A DNA stretch of 64,000 nt, taken from positions 38,245 to 102,244 of the forward strand of contig JALHNB010000025.1 of NCBI GenBank assembly GCA_022843745.1. The letters run 5' to 3'. This document shows positions 35,115 to 43,737 of the stretch, in pieces; positions within the stretch are counted from its first letter, which is position 1, and each line of letters opens with the position of its first letter. The position numbers were made by a program, and so were the translations under genes. Origin of the DNA: Anaerolineae bacterium. GTDB lineage: Bacteria; Chloroflexota; Anaerolineae; Aggregatilineales; Phototrophicaceae. Under the pieces are notes generated by a model. It saw only the letters and a list, made by a program, of their open reading frames with translations. It was not told the origin of the DNA and made no database searches.

Positions 35115-35996
35115 TCAGCGCACAGCTTTGAACACGGTTCGCAGTTCAGTTGGATTGGCGTTAAATCGCTGTGCTAGCAAGTGCCAGATCACCAGAATGA
35201 TGCCTTCGCGCAGGGCATAGAAAATCACCAGGCGCAGAATCGAGAAGATGAGGCTGACGTGCAGCATAGAAGCACTGTGAAAAATTGGCAAAATGATGAA
35301 ACTGGCAATGAGGGTCAAAAGATAGACCGCGATTTGCACAGTGAGAAAACCACTCACTGCCCACAATCCGGCATAGAGCCGATCTGGTATGTAGGTTGGC
35401 GTAATCATGCCAATCAAATTTGCCAGCAGGAGCGATTGCACATGGTCGATATAAAAGAAAGCTATCGCCAGACTGAGGGCATACACCAGAGTCATCAAAA
35501 GCTGCGAGGTTTCTGCCTGCCCATCGGAAGAAATCGCCAGCAAGATCGGGATTGCAAGAGCGATGACAAGCGCCAGAGTCACGCTGATCGAGATCATAGG
35601 CATCACGAAGCGCAGACCGCGAAAAAATTGGCTCCGATAAAGATTGCCTGTACACAGCGCCCAGCCAACTCCCAATGCGCCGGAAGGTTGCATACAGAGT
35701 AGATCGTAGGTTTCTAGTTCATATTCACGCGCGATAGCGGTGCTGACCCGGAATGCCCAGATCATGCTGTAGAGGGTGTTGCTGCACGCAACAACGACCA
35801 GGACGATAATCGCGGGATTCATGAACAGCATCGGCCATACCAGCGTCGCCAGCGCACACATGACCACATATCCGGTCATCAACTCCACCAGCCGTCGCAT
35901 ACGACTGCGGATGAAATGGGTCGAGATAGTTCGTTGAAATAACGGGTGTGCGTAGGGCGGGCTGCAAAGCGCACGCCACAATTTCCACGTCAGCAT
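35115..35996 (-). CDS. Multi-spanning membrane protein, paralogue 3 of a novel family (ABC-2-permease-like)
   Basis: 293 residues, about six helices. N-terminus MLTWKLWRALCSPPYAHPLF, then TYDLLCMQPSGALGVGWALC, TGNLYRSQFF and YIDHVQSLLLANLIGMITP. The start lies 9 bp after the phosphatidylcholine-synthase-like gene, whose stop overlaps this gene's AAGG SD, so expression of the two is probably coupled. This coupling is the strongest link between the family and phospholipid metabolism. Confidence 0.75.
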   Translation of the reverse strand: MLTWKLWRALCSPPYAHPLFQRTISTHFIRSRMRRLVELMTGYVVMCALATLVWPMLFMNPAIIVLVVVACSNTLYSMIWAFRVSTAIAREYELETYDLLCMQPSGALGVGWALCTGNLYRSQFFRGLRFVMPMISISVTLALVIALAIPILLAISSDGQAETSQLLMTLVYALSLAIAFFYIDHVQSLLLANLIGMITPTYIPDRLYAGLWAVSGFLTVQIAVYLLTLIASFIILPIFHSASMLHVSLIFSILRLVIFYALREGIILVIWHLLAQRFNANPTELRTVFKAVR

Positions 35997-36005
35997 GTCA
36001 ACGCC

Positions 36006-36707
36006 TTAATGCGATGGTTGAAGTTTGCCGCGCCGGATTTGCCACTCGACATAGAAGCTGGCGACAAAATAGTAAATCGGGAAAAAGGTGCTCAATAGGA
36101 TGAGGTCTGGGTTGGGCTGTTCCTGGAAAAGCAGATAGAGCATCAGGATTCCCCAGCTAATCGCCAGCAGCCATGTGGTTTTCGAAAGCACACGGTTTTT
36201 GCTTGGGTAGAGATAGCGGGTGGGGATAAAGGTCAGCACAGCCGGGATGACGACCATCAGGACGGCCCAGAACGGCTCTGGCTTGAGCAAATAGAGATAC
36301 AGCGCGACAACATTCCAATAGCTGGGGAAGCCGAGGAAAAAATTGTCGGGCGTTTTCATATTGATCTGCCCGTAAGCATATAGCCCGGCGATGACCGGAA
36401 CGGTGATCCAGACCAGACTCGGCAGCAGACCCGTAGACCCCATGATAAACACCGGAATCCAGATAAAGGTAAGGAAATCGATAATGTTGTCGATCATCGC
36501 GCCGCTGAAATTGGGCAAAACTTCGCTCACCCGCACTTTTCGCGCCAGGAGGCCATCGGTGGAGTCAATGATTACGGTGATGAACAGCAGCAAAAATGCA
36601 AGGCGAATCTCGCCGCCCGCCGCCGCGAACAGCGCCAACATCCCAATCACGCCGCCAATTGCTGTATAAAAATGCGCTAACCATGCCGCTAGTTTTCGAT
36701 TTGACAC
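36006..36707 (-). CDS. pcs: CDP-alcohol phosphatidyltransferase, phosphatidylcholine-synthase (Pcs)-like
   Basis: 233 residues with seven or eight helices. The active-site motif is DGX2ARX12GX3DX3D (Asp51, Gly52, Ala55, Arg56, Gly69, Asp73, Asp77). The 12-residue spacing, rather than the usual 8, is the form I recall for Pcs of Sinorhizobium and relatives. Pcs joins CDP-diacylglycerol and free choline to make phosphatidylcholine in one step. LAHFYTAIG near the N-terminus also fits. The neighbours are a DedA protein and membrane-family paralogue 3. Confidence 0.75.
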   Translation of the reverse strand: MSNRKLAAWLAHFYTAIGGVIGMLALFAAAGGEIRLAFLLLFITVIIDSTDGLLARKVRVSEVLPNFSGAMIDNIIDFLTFIWIPVFIMGSTGLLPSLVWITVPVIAGLYAYGQINMKTPDNFFLGFPSYWNVVALYLYLLKPEPFWAVLMVVIPAVLTFIPTRYLYPSKNRVLSKTTWLLAISWGILMLYLLFQEQPNPDLILLSTFFPIYYFVASFYVEWQIRRGKLQPSH

Positions 36708-36739
36708 GTTTCAATTCCTGTACTGACTAATCGTGATTT

Positions 36740-36836
36740 TTAGTGGACTGATGCTGCTTGCCTGCCGTGTTTGTTAATGAACTGCTGCTTGTTCGCCATG
36801 TTTATTAGTGGACTGATGCTTGTCTGCCGCGCCGGA
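36740..36836 (-). repeat. Three tandem ~31-34-bp copies of the dedA gene tail with stop codon
   Basis: On the minus strand the units are 36836-36805 (the gene's own end, GRQASVH-stop), 36804-36774 (GEQAAVH-stop) and 36773-36740 (GRQAASVH-stop). Each begins, on the plus strand, with TTAGTGGACTG or TTAATGAACTG. Copy lengths are 34, 31 and ~32 bp. Confidence 0.85.
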
Positions 36837-37455
36837 TTACGTAAGCTACTGCAATGACGACAGCTAATACTAGAATTGTAGTCTGATAAGTGTCCATCCA
36901 TAACAAGACTTCTTGCCAGTTGTCACCCAACCAATAGCCGAAAATCGTCAGCGGTGCGATCCAGAGGGCCGCGCCGACAGTCGTAAAAATCGTAAATACT
37001 GCGATATTCATGCGGATTACGCCTGCCGGGATGGATACGACACCATGAACAAATGGCATCAGCCGCCCGATCAGGACAATTGTAGAGCCGTAACGTTCGA
37101 ATAATTCTAATCCGCGTTCGAAATCTTGGACGCTGACTAACTGAATATTAAAACGCAGGATTTTGAGCGTACCATAGCGAGCGATCATATCCCGTACACG
37201 TTTTTCGCCGAGCCGATAGCCTAATGTGTAATAGATAATCGATCCTGCGAGTGACCCCAATGTGCCTGCGATGATAACGGCTGGCAAAGAGACCTTTCCA
37301 GCATAAGCCATCTTTCCTGCCAACGGGTAAAGTACCTCAGATGGCGTGGGTGGAAAAAGGTTTTCGAATAGGGCGATTAACGAGATACCGGGTGCGCCGA
37401 AAGTCGCGATAATTCGCTCTACCAAACTCGTAATGGATTCCACAAGATTTGACAA
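36805..37455 (-). CDS. DedA family membrane protein
   Basis: 216 residues. ENLFPPTPSEVLYPLAG near the N-terminus, then FERYGSTIVLIGRLMPFVHGVVSIPAG and GAALWIAPLTIFGYWLGDNW: the standard DedA order with acidic and arginine residues essential in studied members. DedA proteins flip undecaprenyl phosphate or phospholipids across the membrane. TTG start with AGGAG eight bases upstream. Its last codons are duplicated just downstream. It lies between membrane-family paralogue 4 and the pcs-like gene. Confidence 0.92.
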   Translation of the reverse strand: MSNLVESITSLVERIIATFGAPGISLIALFENLFPPTPSEVLYPLAGKMAYAGKVSLPAVIIAGTLGSLAGSIIYYTLGYRLGEKRVRDMIARYGTLKILRFNIQLVSVQDFERGLELFERYGSTIVLIGRLMPFVHGVVSIPAGVIRMNIAVFTIFTTVGAALWIAPLTIFGYWLGDNWQEVLLWMDTYQTTILVLAVVIAVAYVIRRGRQASVH

Positions 37456-37491
37456 CAGTGGTTCTCCTGCAAATGACCAGCATGAAGCCAG

Positions 37492-38379
37492 TCAATTTAT
37501 TATACACGATGCGAACAGAATATCCTGAGAGTCCGTTTCCAGCCGAACCATGAGCCGATTCCATAAGGACATAATGACGTGTTCTCGCATCAGATAAAGG
37601 GCTGCCAGGCTGAAAATAGGCCTGCTGACACTCGGCAACCATCCCTGGATTTCGGCGAGGTGATAAATGGCGGGCAAGACGGAAGCAGCAAATAACGCAA
37701 CCAGGGCATAGACGACGATTTGAATAAAAAGATAAACCGCCGTCGTCCAGATACGCACTTCAATTTTATGGCGGGTGTAGGTCGGTGCGATCATGCCCAT
37801 GATGCAGGCCAGAACAATGGACTGCATATCTTCGATACGAAACCACATCGTAAATGTCAGCATGTTGATGATAATCGCAACCAATGTCCAGATTTGATTT
37901 TCGGGTAGTGCAGGGCTGAAGTAAACCGCTATTCCAAAGATCAGAAACAGGCGTATCGGCCAGGTATAGTGCGAATCAAATTCGCGATATTTTCCATTTG
38001 AATACAGGCAGGCCATGCAAATGACCCAGTTCACCCCCAGCGCACCATCTGGCATCAGCGATAACGTTTCGTATACTCCTCTGCGACGAATGTGAGCGAT
38101 GGTGCTGGCGGTGCGAAGTGCCCAGAGAAGTCCATAGAATGAACCGCTGAAGACCTGAAGAAGGGTGAAAATGGGGATTGAGATCAAAATGATAAACGAC
38201 AACATGGAAGCTATAACGCGCGAGGCGAACGCGCTCAACGGCAGGAAAATCAGCGCAATCAACAACACCAGAGGGGGGAATGAAGTTTCAGAGAGGGCGT
38301 ATGTTGCGACTGTCAATTGAAAGAGACGATTGGCGCGGGGCGGAAATTTCAACGCACGCCATAACTTACATGTGATCAT
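37492..38379 (-). CDS. Multi-spanning membrane protein, paralogue 4 of a novel family (ABC-2-permease-like)
   Basis: 295 residues. N-terminus MITCKLWRALKFPPRANRLF; motifs diverge more here: VYETLSLMPDGALGVNWVIC, CLYSNGKYREF, and RIEDMQSIVLACIMGMIAPTYTR (Glu-Asp in place of Ile-Asp). It is the first gene of the minus-strand run that continues through dedA and pcs to paralogue 1, so a promoter is expected in 38380-38554, the gap shared with the divergent pyrophosphatase gene. Confidence 0.72.
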   Translation of the reverse strand: MITCKLWRALKFPPRANRLFQLTVATYALSETSFPPLVLLIALIFLPLSAFASRVIASMLSFIILISIPIFTLLQVFSGSFYGLLWALRTASTIAHIRRRGVYETLSLMPDGALGVNWVICMACLYSNGKYREFDSHYTWPIRLFLIFGIAVYFSPALPENQIWTLVAIIINMLTFTMWFRIEDMQSIVLACIMGMIAPTYTRHKIEVRIWTTAVYLFIQIVVYALVALFAASVLPAIYHLAEIQGWLPSVSRPIFSLAALYLMREHVIMSLWNRLMVRLETDSQDILFASCIIN

Positions 38380-38554
38380 CGTTACTTCTTTTTTGCAATC
38401 GTGAATAGAGTCTACTGATTATTTCACTTTTGCGATACACTTTTCCGCAGAAATGAAAGAAACTTAAAGGGGGAACTCTAAGAAGTCAAAATCGCGCAAA
38501 AAATTCCTTATCAAGTTAAGATTTTCTAAATAACATGGAGAAAGTTTTTCCAAT

Positions 38555-41044
38555 ATGCGTGACCTGAATTCAACTGAAAATACGCTTATATATATCGTTT
38601 TGGGTATTGCTATCGCTGGTCTGATCTATGCGGCTTTACTGGCGCGGCAAATCCTGAGCGAGGGTAAAGGTTCGAAGAAAATGCAGGAGGTTTGGGGTTA
38701 TATCCGAACCGGCGCGAATGCGTATCTGCGTTCGCAACTGCGAATTATCATTGTTCTTGTTGCGGTTTTAGTCGTAGTCTTGTTTTTCAGTGTCTATGTG
38801 GTGAACCCGACACCTTATGCGATTGAGCATTTCTGCCCTGATATTGCTCACGAAATTCGCGCGGAGACACAGGCCGCAAATGTTGATGTAACAACGCTGA
38901 CACTCGAAGAACGTAACGCGATTGTTTATCAGGAAGAAGCGCTGATCGTACAGCGCGGCGTTGTAGAATGCGAAGCTGCCCGTACCAGTACAGCGATTGG
39001 GCGCGCAGGCGCGTTCCTGATGGGCGCTATCTTTTCGGCGGCTGTCGGTTTCATCGGTATGAATATGGCGGTTCAGGGTAACGTGCGTGTGGCGGCTGCG
39101 GCTGTCGATCCAAAACGTGGTTACGCTGATGCGCTGCGTATCGCCTATCGCTCCGGCACGATCACGGGTATGTTGACCGATGGCCTGGGGTTGTTCGGTG
39201 GTACGGTCATTTTCATTATTTTCGGCATCGCCTCACCGGATGCGTTGCTCGGCTTCGGTTTTGGTGGAACACTGCTAGCGCTGTTCATGCGCGTAGGCGG
39301 CGGTATCTTCACCAAAGCAGCAGATGTCGGCGCGGATTTGGTCGGTAAGGTTGAAGCTGGATTGCCGGAGGATGACCCCCGCAACGCAGCGGTGATCGCC
39401 GATCTCGTCGGTGACAACGTCGGTGACTGCGCGGGTATGGCGGCGGATATTTTTGAAAGCTATGAAGTGACGATTGTCGCTGGTTTGATCCTCGGTCTGG
39501 CAGTGGCAACGGTCACAGGCAGCCCGGTCTGGATCGTGTTCCCGCTGGTCGTTCGCGGTATCGGTGTGGTGAGTTCGATCATCAGCACCTATCTCGTGAA
39601 GTCGGATACAGGTAAAGATGCACTCCAGGCGATCACTGGCGGCTTCCTGAAGGCCGCGATTATCAGTATTGTGTTGTTCGGTTTGTTCACGGTTTTCTAT
39701 ATGCGTGAACCCAACATCAATCAGGGTGGTATTATCTGGCAGCCCTTCGCAGCGGTTGTTATCGGTATCATTCTGGCGATTGTCATCGAGCGCGTGACGG
39801 CTTATTTCACTGATACGGAACATGAGCCAGTTCTGGAGATCGCCCGTAATACGCAGACCGGTGCTGCGACCACCATTCTGAGTGGTCTTGCCAGCGGTAT
39901 GGAAAGCAGCGTGTGGGCGGTTATGGTTATCGCGGGCAGCATTCTGGCAAGCGTCGCAATCTTCGGGCTTTTCCCGATTACCGATGCGAACGGTGTGCAG
40001 GTTGTCGATACCTTTACGGCGGTGCTGTATGGTGTCGCGATGACGGGTATCGGCATGTTGACTCTCACGGGCAACAACGTTTCGATGGACGCTTTTGGCC
40101 CCATCTCCGATAACGCACAAGGCGTGGCGGAACTGGCAGGCGAGAGTGACGGCCCTGGTGGCGAAATCCTGCAAAGCCTGGATGCTGTTGGTAACACAAC
40201 CAAAGCGATTACCAAAGGTGTGGCAATTGGTTCAGCGGTAATCGCGGCAGTCGCGCTGTTCGGTTCATTCCTGACCGATACGCGCGTCGTCCAGCTAGGT
40301 CTGGGTGTGCCGCTGGAAGATACCGTGTTTGGCACGGGCATCAATATCGCTGATCCAGTCGTTTTCATCGGCTTCCTGATCGGCGGCGGTTTGATCTTCC
40401 TGTTCAGCAGCCTGCTGATTCGCTCGGTGAACCGCGCGGCGTTCCAGATGATCGGTGTCGTGCGTAAACAGCTTCGCATCCCCGGCATTATGGAAGGCAC
40501 GAAAACGCCGGATTATGCTGAATGCGTGGATGTTTCGACCCGTGCGGCGCAGCGTGAACTCCTTCCGTTGGGTGTTATCGCCGTGCTAACTCCGATTATC
40601 GTCGGTTTCCTGCTGGGCGCGACGGCTTTGGGCGGCTTCCTGGCAGGTATTATCCTCACAGGTCAGCTGATGGCCGTGTTTATGAGTAACGCGGGCGGCG
40701 CGTGGGATAACGCCAAGAAGTACATCGAAGATGGTCACTACGGCGGTAAGCGCTCGGAAGCACATAAAGCGGCTGTCGTTGGCGATACCGTCGGCGATCC
40801 GTTCAAGGATACGGCTGGCCCGGCGCTGAACCCGATGATTAAAGTGGTGAATCTGGTTTCGCTGCTGGTTGCGCCCCTGGTGGTGACGGCTGCGGCGCAG
40901 AGTACCGATACGTCACGCCTCATTATCGTCGTCGTGATGCTGGTGCTGCTGGGTGTGATTGTCTGGGCGGTTCAACGCAGCAAACGCAGCGACCCGGAAA
41001 CACAGAAAATGGTTGATGCAGTTACCGCTGCTGGCGGCGACTGA
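38555..41044 (+). CDS. hppA: Membrane-bound proton-translocating pyrophosphatase, K+-independent type
   Basis: 829 residues, 15-17 helices. Substrate-binding acidic motifs GGGIFTKAADVGADLVGKVE, DDPRNAAVIADLVGDNVGDC and HKAAVVGDTVGDPFKDTAGP are intact. GNTTKAITKG has Lys (Lys550) where K+-dependent enzymes have Ala, so H+ pumping without K+ is expected. It couples pyrophosphate hydrolysis to proton export. Residues ~88-145 are an extra charged extramembrane segment between the second and third helices, making it longer than usual. Confidence 0.95.
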   Translation: MRDLNSTENTLIYIVLGIAIAGLIYAALLARQILSEGKGSKKMQEVWGYIRTGANAYLRSQLRIIIVLVAVLVVVLFFSVYVVNPTPYAIEHFCPDIAHEIRAETQAANVDVTTLTLEERNAIVYQEEALIVQRGVVECEAARTSTAIGRAGAFLMGAIFSAAVGFIGMNMAVQGNVRVAAAAVDPKRGYADALRIAYRSGTITGMLTDGLGLFGGTVIFIIFGIASPDALLGFGFGGTLLALFMRVGGGIFTKAADVGADLVGKVEAGLPEDDPRNAAVIADLVGDNVGDCAGMAADIFESYEVTIVAGLILGLAVATVTGSPVWIVFPLVVRGIGVVSSIISTYLVKSDTGKDALQAITGGFLKAAIISIVLFGLFTVFYMREPNINQGGIIWQPFAAVVIGIILAIVIERVTAYFTDTEHEPVLEIARNTQTGAATTILSGLASGMESSVWAVMVIAGSILASVAIFGLFPITDANGVQVVDTFTAVLYGVAMTGIGMLTLTGNNVSMDAFGPISDNAQGVAELAGESDGPGGEILQSLDAVGNTTKAITKGVAIGSAVIAAVALFGSFLTDTRVVQLGLGVPLEDTVFGTGINIADPVVFIGFLIGGGLIFLFSSLLIRSVNRAAFQMIGVVRKQLRIPGIMEGTKTPDYAECVDVSTRAAQRELLPLGVIAVLTPIIVGFLLGATALGGFLAGIILTGQLMAVFMSNAGGAWDNAKKYIEDGHYGGKRSEAHKAAVVGDTVGDPFKDTAGPALNPMIKVVNLVSLLVAPLVVTAAAQSTDTSRLIIVVVMLVLLGVIVWAVQRSKRSDPETQKMVDAVTAAGGD

Positions 41045-41064
41045 TCTCTTGAGCAAGTAATCTT

Positions 41065-41104
41065 AAAGGGGCGAACCCATTTGGTGGATTCGCCCCTTTT
41101 TTGT
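41065..41104 (+). terminator. Strong intrinsic terminator after hppA
   Basis: AAAGGGGCGAA and TTCGCCCCTTT pair over a 14-base loop with further T residues after. Confidence 0.92.
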
Positions 41105-41176
41105 TGCTTTAAAACCGCCTGATGAATGATACAATTGGGACCATAGAAAAATCCTTCACAATAATCAGGACACCCT

Positions 41177-41722
41177 ATGACTCTCCATCTCTGGCATAAT
41201 TTATCATCTGGCCCACAAGTTCCCGATATTATCTACGCGGTGGTCGAAGTGCCGAAAGGCAGCCGCAACAAATATGAATACAGCAAAAGCGCTGGCGTTA
41301 TCAAGCTGGATCGTGTGCTGTACAGCTCACTTCATTATCCGGGTGATTATGGATTTATCCCGCAATCCTATTATGGTGACGGCGATCCCCTCGATGTACT
41401 GGTTATGATGGAAGAAACAACATTTCCGGGCTGTGTGATTGAGGCGCGACCTATAGGAATGCTGCGTTTGTTAGATCGTGGTGATAACGACGATAAGATT
41501 CTGGCTGTCCCCGCCACTGATCCCAAGTTTAACGATTATCATGATCTCGGCGATCTGCCCAAACACTTCCAACATGAGGTCGAGCATTTTTTTGTGACCT
41601 ACAAGCAGCTCGAACGTGCAGAAGTTCAGAGTCAGGGTTGGGTTGGCGCAAGGGAAGCCAAAGAAGCGATCAAATACGCAATGCAGCACTACCGCGATAC
41701 ATTCCCGCCCCAGCGCATTTAA
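41177..41722 (+). CDS. ppa: Soluble inorganic pyrophosphatase, family I
   Basis: 181 residues. PKGSRNKYEYSK, LHYPGDYGFIP, and the Mg2+ site DGDPLDVLV match family I PPases; lysines and aspartates of the active site are in place. It hydrolyses cytosolic pyrophosphate and would compete with the membrane enzyme encoded just upstream. A terminator separates the two, and TACAAT at 41130 may be its own -10 box, so regulation is probably separate. Confidence 0.95.
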   Translation: MTLHLWHNLSSGPQVPDIIYAVVEVPKGSRNKYEYSKSAGVIKLDRVLYSSLHYPGDYGFIPQSYYGDGDPLDVLVMMEETTFPGCVIEARPIGMLRLLDRGDNDDKILAVPATDPKFNDYHDLGDLPKHFQHEVEHFFVTYKQLERAEVQSQGWVGAREAKEAIKYAMQHYRDTFPPQRI

Positions 41723-41737
41723 GCGAAATTCACTTTT

Positions 41738-42601
41738 TCAAAATTGGGGCTGGTCAGCCGGATAGACATCGAGGCGATTCATCAGCATTTGCCACAAAGC
41801 GCGGATAATCATTTCGCGGAAGCTGTAGAGCGTGAGGATGCCGATGATGAATTGCAGTATATCGGCTGCCAGCCCACTCCAATGGGACACTCGATAAAGC
41901 GCAGGTAGCGCAACGACAGCTACCAGCACAACCAGAAGATAAGTCGCGGCCTGGATCATCAGGTATCCGAGCAAGCCGTATAAACGCGCATCGCTCGGTG
42001 TGCGTGTGTAAGTTGGCGCGATCATCCCCGCCATGCTGCCGACGATCAGCGATTGAATGTCATCAATGTAAAACAGGATGTACATTAACCCGATTTGAGT
42101 CATTGCCAAAAACGGCCCCTGCCAGGGATTGCGATTTTCACGCGCGATAATCAGCACCGTCGCCAGGATGAAGATCGAACGAATCACCCAGATGAGTTCA
42201 GATGAGAGGCTGCTGAATGTTCGTGTGCGATGCAAACAGGTCGTACACAATTCCCAGGTGATTCGCGCCCCGCCTTGAGGCAGCAAACACAGTAAATCAA
42301 ACTGACCGCGCTCCCGCAAACCCGCCAGTAAACTGCCAATACGCATGGCTGAAATCGCGCCCTGCAACGCGCCGTTGACCACGCCGATCAATCCCAAAAC
42401 GATTAACGCGCCTCCATTCAGAATGAAAGCGGTGAAGCCGGGGCTGAAAATTGAGCCGATAAAAATAATACCTGTCACCAGAATCGCAACCAGACAACCT
42501 CGGCGACCAGAATTCATGGGTTCTGGAATCAACGGCCAGAATGCGCGTTGGCTGACCGCTTGTTTTCGGAGTGCCTGCGAAAACAGCCGCGTCAGGGTCA
42601 T
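41738..42601 (-). CDS. Multi-spanning membrane protein, paralogue 5 of a novel family (ABC-2-permease-like)
   Basis: 287 residues, about six helices. Motifs QFDLLCLLPQGGARITWELC, TCLHRTRTF and YIDDIQSLIVGSMAGMIAPTYTR clearly place it with the cluster at 33-38 kb, although it lies beyond hppA and ppa and its N-terminus (LFSQALRKQAVS) differs. Its ATG overlaps the stop of the upstream secreted WD40-like gene (ATGA), so it is read with that gene. Confidence 0.75.
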   Translation of the reverse strand: MTLTRLFSQALRKQAVSQRAFWPLIPEPMNSGRRGCLVAILVTGIIFIGSIFSPGFTAFILNGGALIVLGLIGVVNGALQGAISAMRIGSLLAGLRERGQFDLLCLLPQGGARITWELCTTCLHRTRTFSSLSSELIWVIRSIFILATVLIIARENRNPWQGPFLAMTQIGLMYILFYIDDIQSLIVGSMAGMIAPTYTRTPSDARLYGLLGYLMIQAATYLLVVLVAVVALPALYRVSHWSGLAADILQFIIGILTLYSFREMIIRALWQMLMNRLDVYPADQPQF

Positions 42602-43737
42602 GGCTGTAACCCCCAGGCCACCACATCTGCCGTGCCGAGTGCTGGATAGATACCGTTGCTGAGTTCAGTGAAAACCCCCGTAGCGGTATCCAAAGCCAGC
42701 ACGAGGTAGCCCTTATCATCAGCAGGTACATTACCTGCGAAGGCGATATGTGTGCTGTCCGGCGACCAGAGCAGGCGAGGCGGGTTCGGGGTATGTTCGG
42801 TGGTCGAGAAGCCACAGTAGGATGTTGTTTCGCCTGTGTTGACATTCAGAACATGCATCACGGCATTTCCAGTATTTGTCGCTATATCCGTGCCGATAAG
42901 TTCAATCACCCAGAATGCGATGCGCGTACTATCTGGCGACCAGCTTAATTCGCTGCTGTTGCGCCCATTTATTCGAACCGCGCCGTATAAACTATTCAGG
43001 TCAGTCATCTGCTGGGGGGCACTTTCGCCGGGACGGATGAGGAAAATTTCGCCACCTTCAGCGTTGACACTGCTATCCAGTAGCCCAGTTGCGACATAAG
43101 CCAATGATGTGCCATCGGGAGACCAGGATGCTGCATTGAGATAAGGCTTACTTTCACCAAGCCGGACTCGTGCCTCTGCGATGCCGGATAAATCTCGCGT
43201 TTCAAGATTTAATAATGAACGCGAAAATCCATCTCCCTCCTGCTCGATTTTTAATCCCCACCGTCCGCCGGGTTGTACCGACACCACCTGCTGAACATTC
43301 AGATATTCGCGATCTACACTACCCTCAGACTGTAAATAGGCCTGATGACCGGGTGTCCAGATGAGGAAGCGATCCGGCGACCACCATTCGACATCCGTCG
43401 CGTATTCAGTGACCAGTGTTCGCTCAGTTCCATCGAGTCGCATTTTGCTGTAGGTGTTGTTAAGCGGATTCAGATAGGTAATCCAGCGGGCATCCGGCGA
43501 AAGGCGACAGTTGCCGTTACAGGGACGGGTATCCGGCAGTGGATAGCGTGAGTCACGATCCACGTTGTAAACCCAGAGGTTGGCTTTGTCGAAGGATGTG
43601 AGGATGATGCCGCCCGGTTGAAAGCCCGGTGCGCGGGTTTGAATCCCCACTGCTGGACAAATGTCCGTGATGCTGTGGACTGGCGCGGCAAAGCCTAATA
43701 AAAGGAAAGCAAACAACAGGATGATTCGACGATTCAT
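42598..43737 (-). CDS. Secreted TolB-like (WD40/PD40) beta-propeller protein
   Basis: 379 residues from ATG 43737 (ATGA overlap with the upstream gene and GAGAA about eight bases before). Residues 1-22 are a signal peptide (RRIILLFAFLLLGFAAPVHS). The rest has repeated Pro-Asp/Trp-Ser-Pro-Asp blocks such as LSPDARWITY, WSPDGTSLAYVA, WSPDSTRIAFW and WSPDSTHIAFA, typical of TolB/PD40 propellers. Cysteines occur early (CPAVG, CNGNCRLSPD). It is likely a periplasmic or surface protein of unknown partner, coupled to paralogue 5. Confidence 0.85.
   Translation of the reverse strand: MNRRIILLFAFLLLGFAAPVHSITDICPAVGIQTRAPGFQPGGIILTSFDKANLWVYNVDRDSRYPLPDTRPCNGNCRLSPDARWITYLNPLNNTYSKMRLDGTERTLVTEYATDVEWWSPDRFLIWTPGHQAYLQSEGSVDREYLNVQQVVSVQPGGRWGLKIEQEGDGFSRSLLNLETRDLSGIAEARVRLGESKPYLNAASWSPDGTSLAYVATGLLDSSVNAEGGEIFLIRPGESAPQQMTDLNSLYGAVRINGRNSSELSWSPDSTRIAFWVIELIGTDIATNTGNAVMHVLNVNTGETTSYCGFSTTEHTPNPPRLLWSPDSTHIAFAGNVPADDKGYLVLALDTATGVFTELSNGIYPALGTADVVAWGLQP

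Noticed and set aside
36740..36836. A CRISPR array
   Set aside because: Only three degenerate units, without constant repeats or unique spacers, and derived from the neighbouring coding tail.
39275..40174. A 299-codon open frame antisense to the pyrophosphatase gene
   Set aside because: It lies wholly inside hppA, is rich in His, Asp and Arg with no domain pattern, and is a by-product of the GC-skewed codon use of the real gene.
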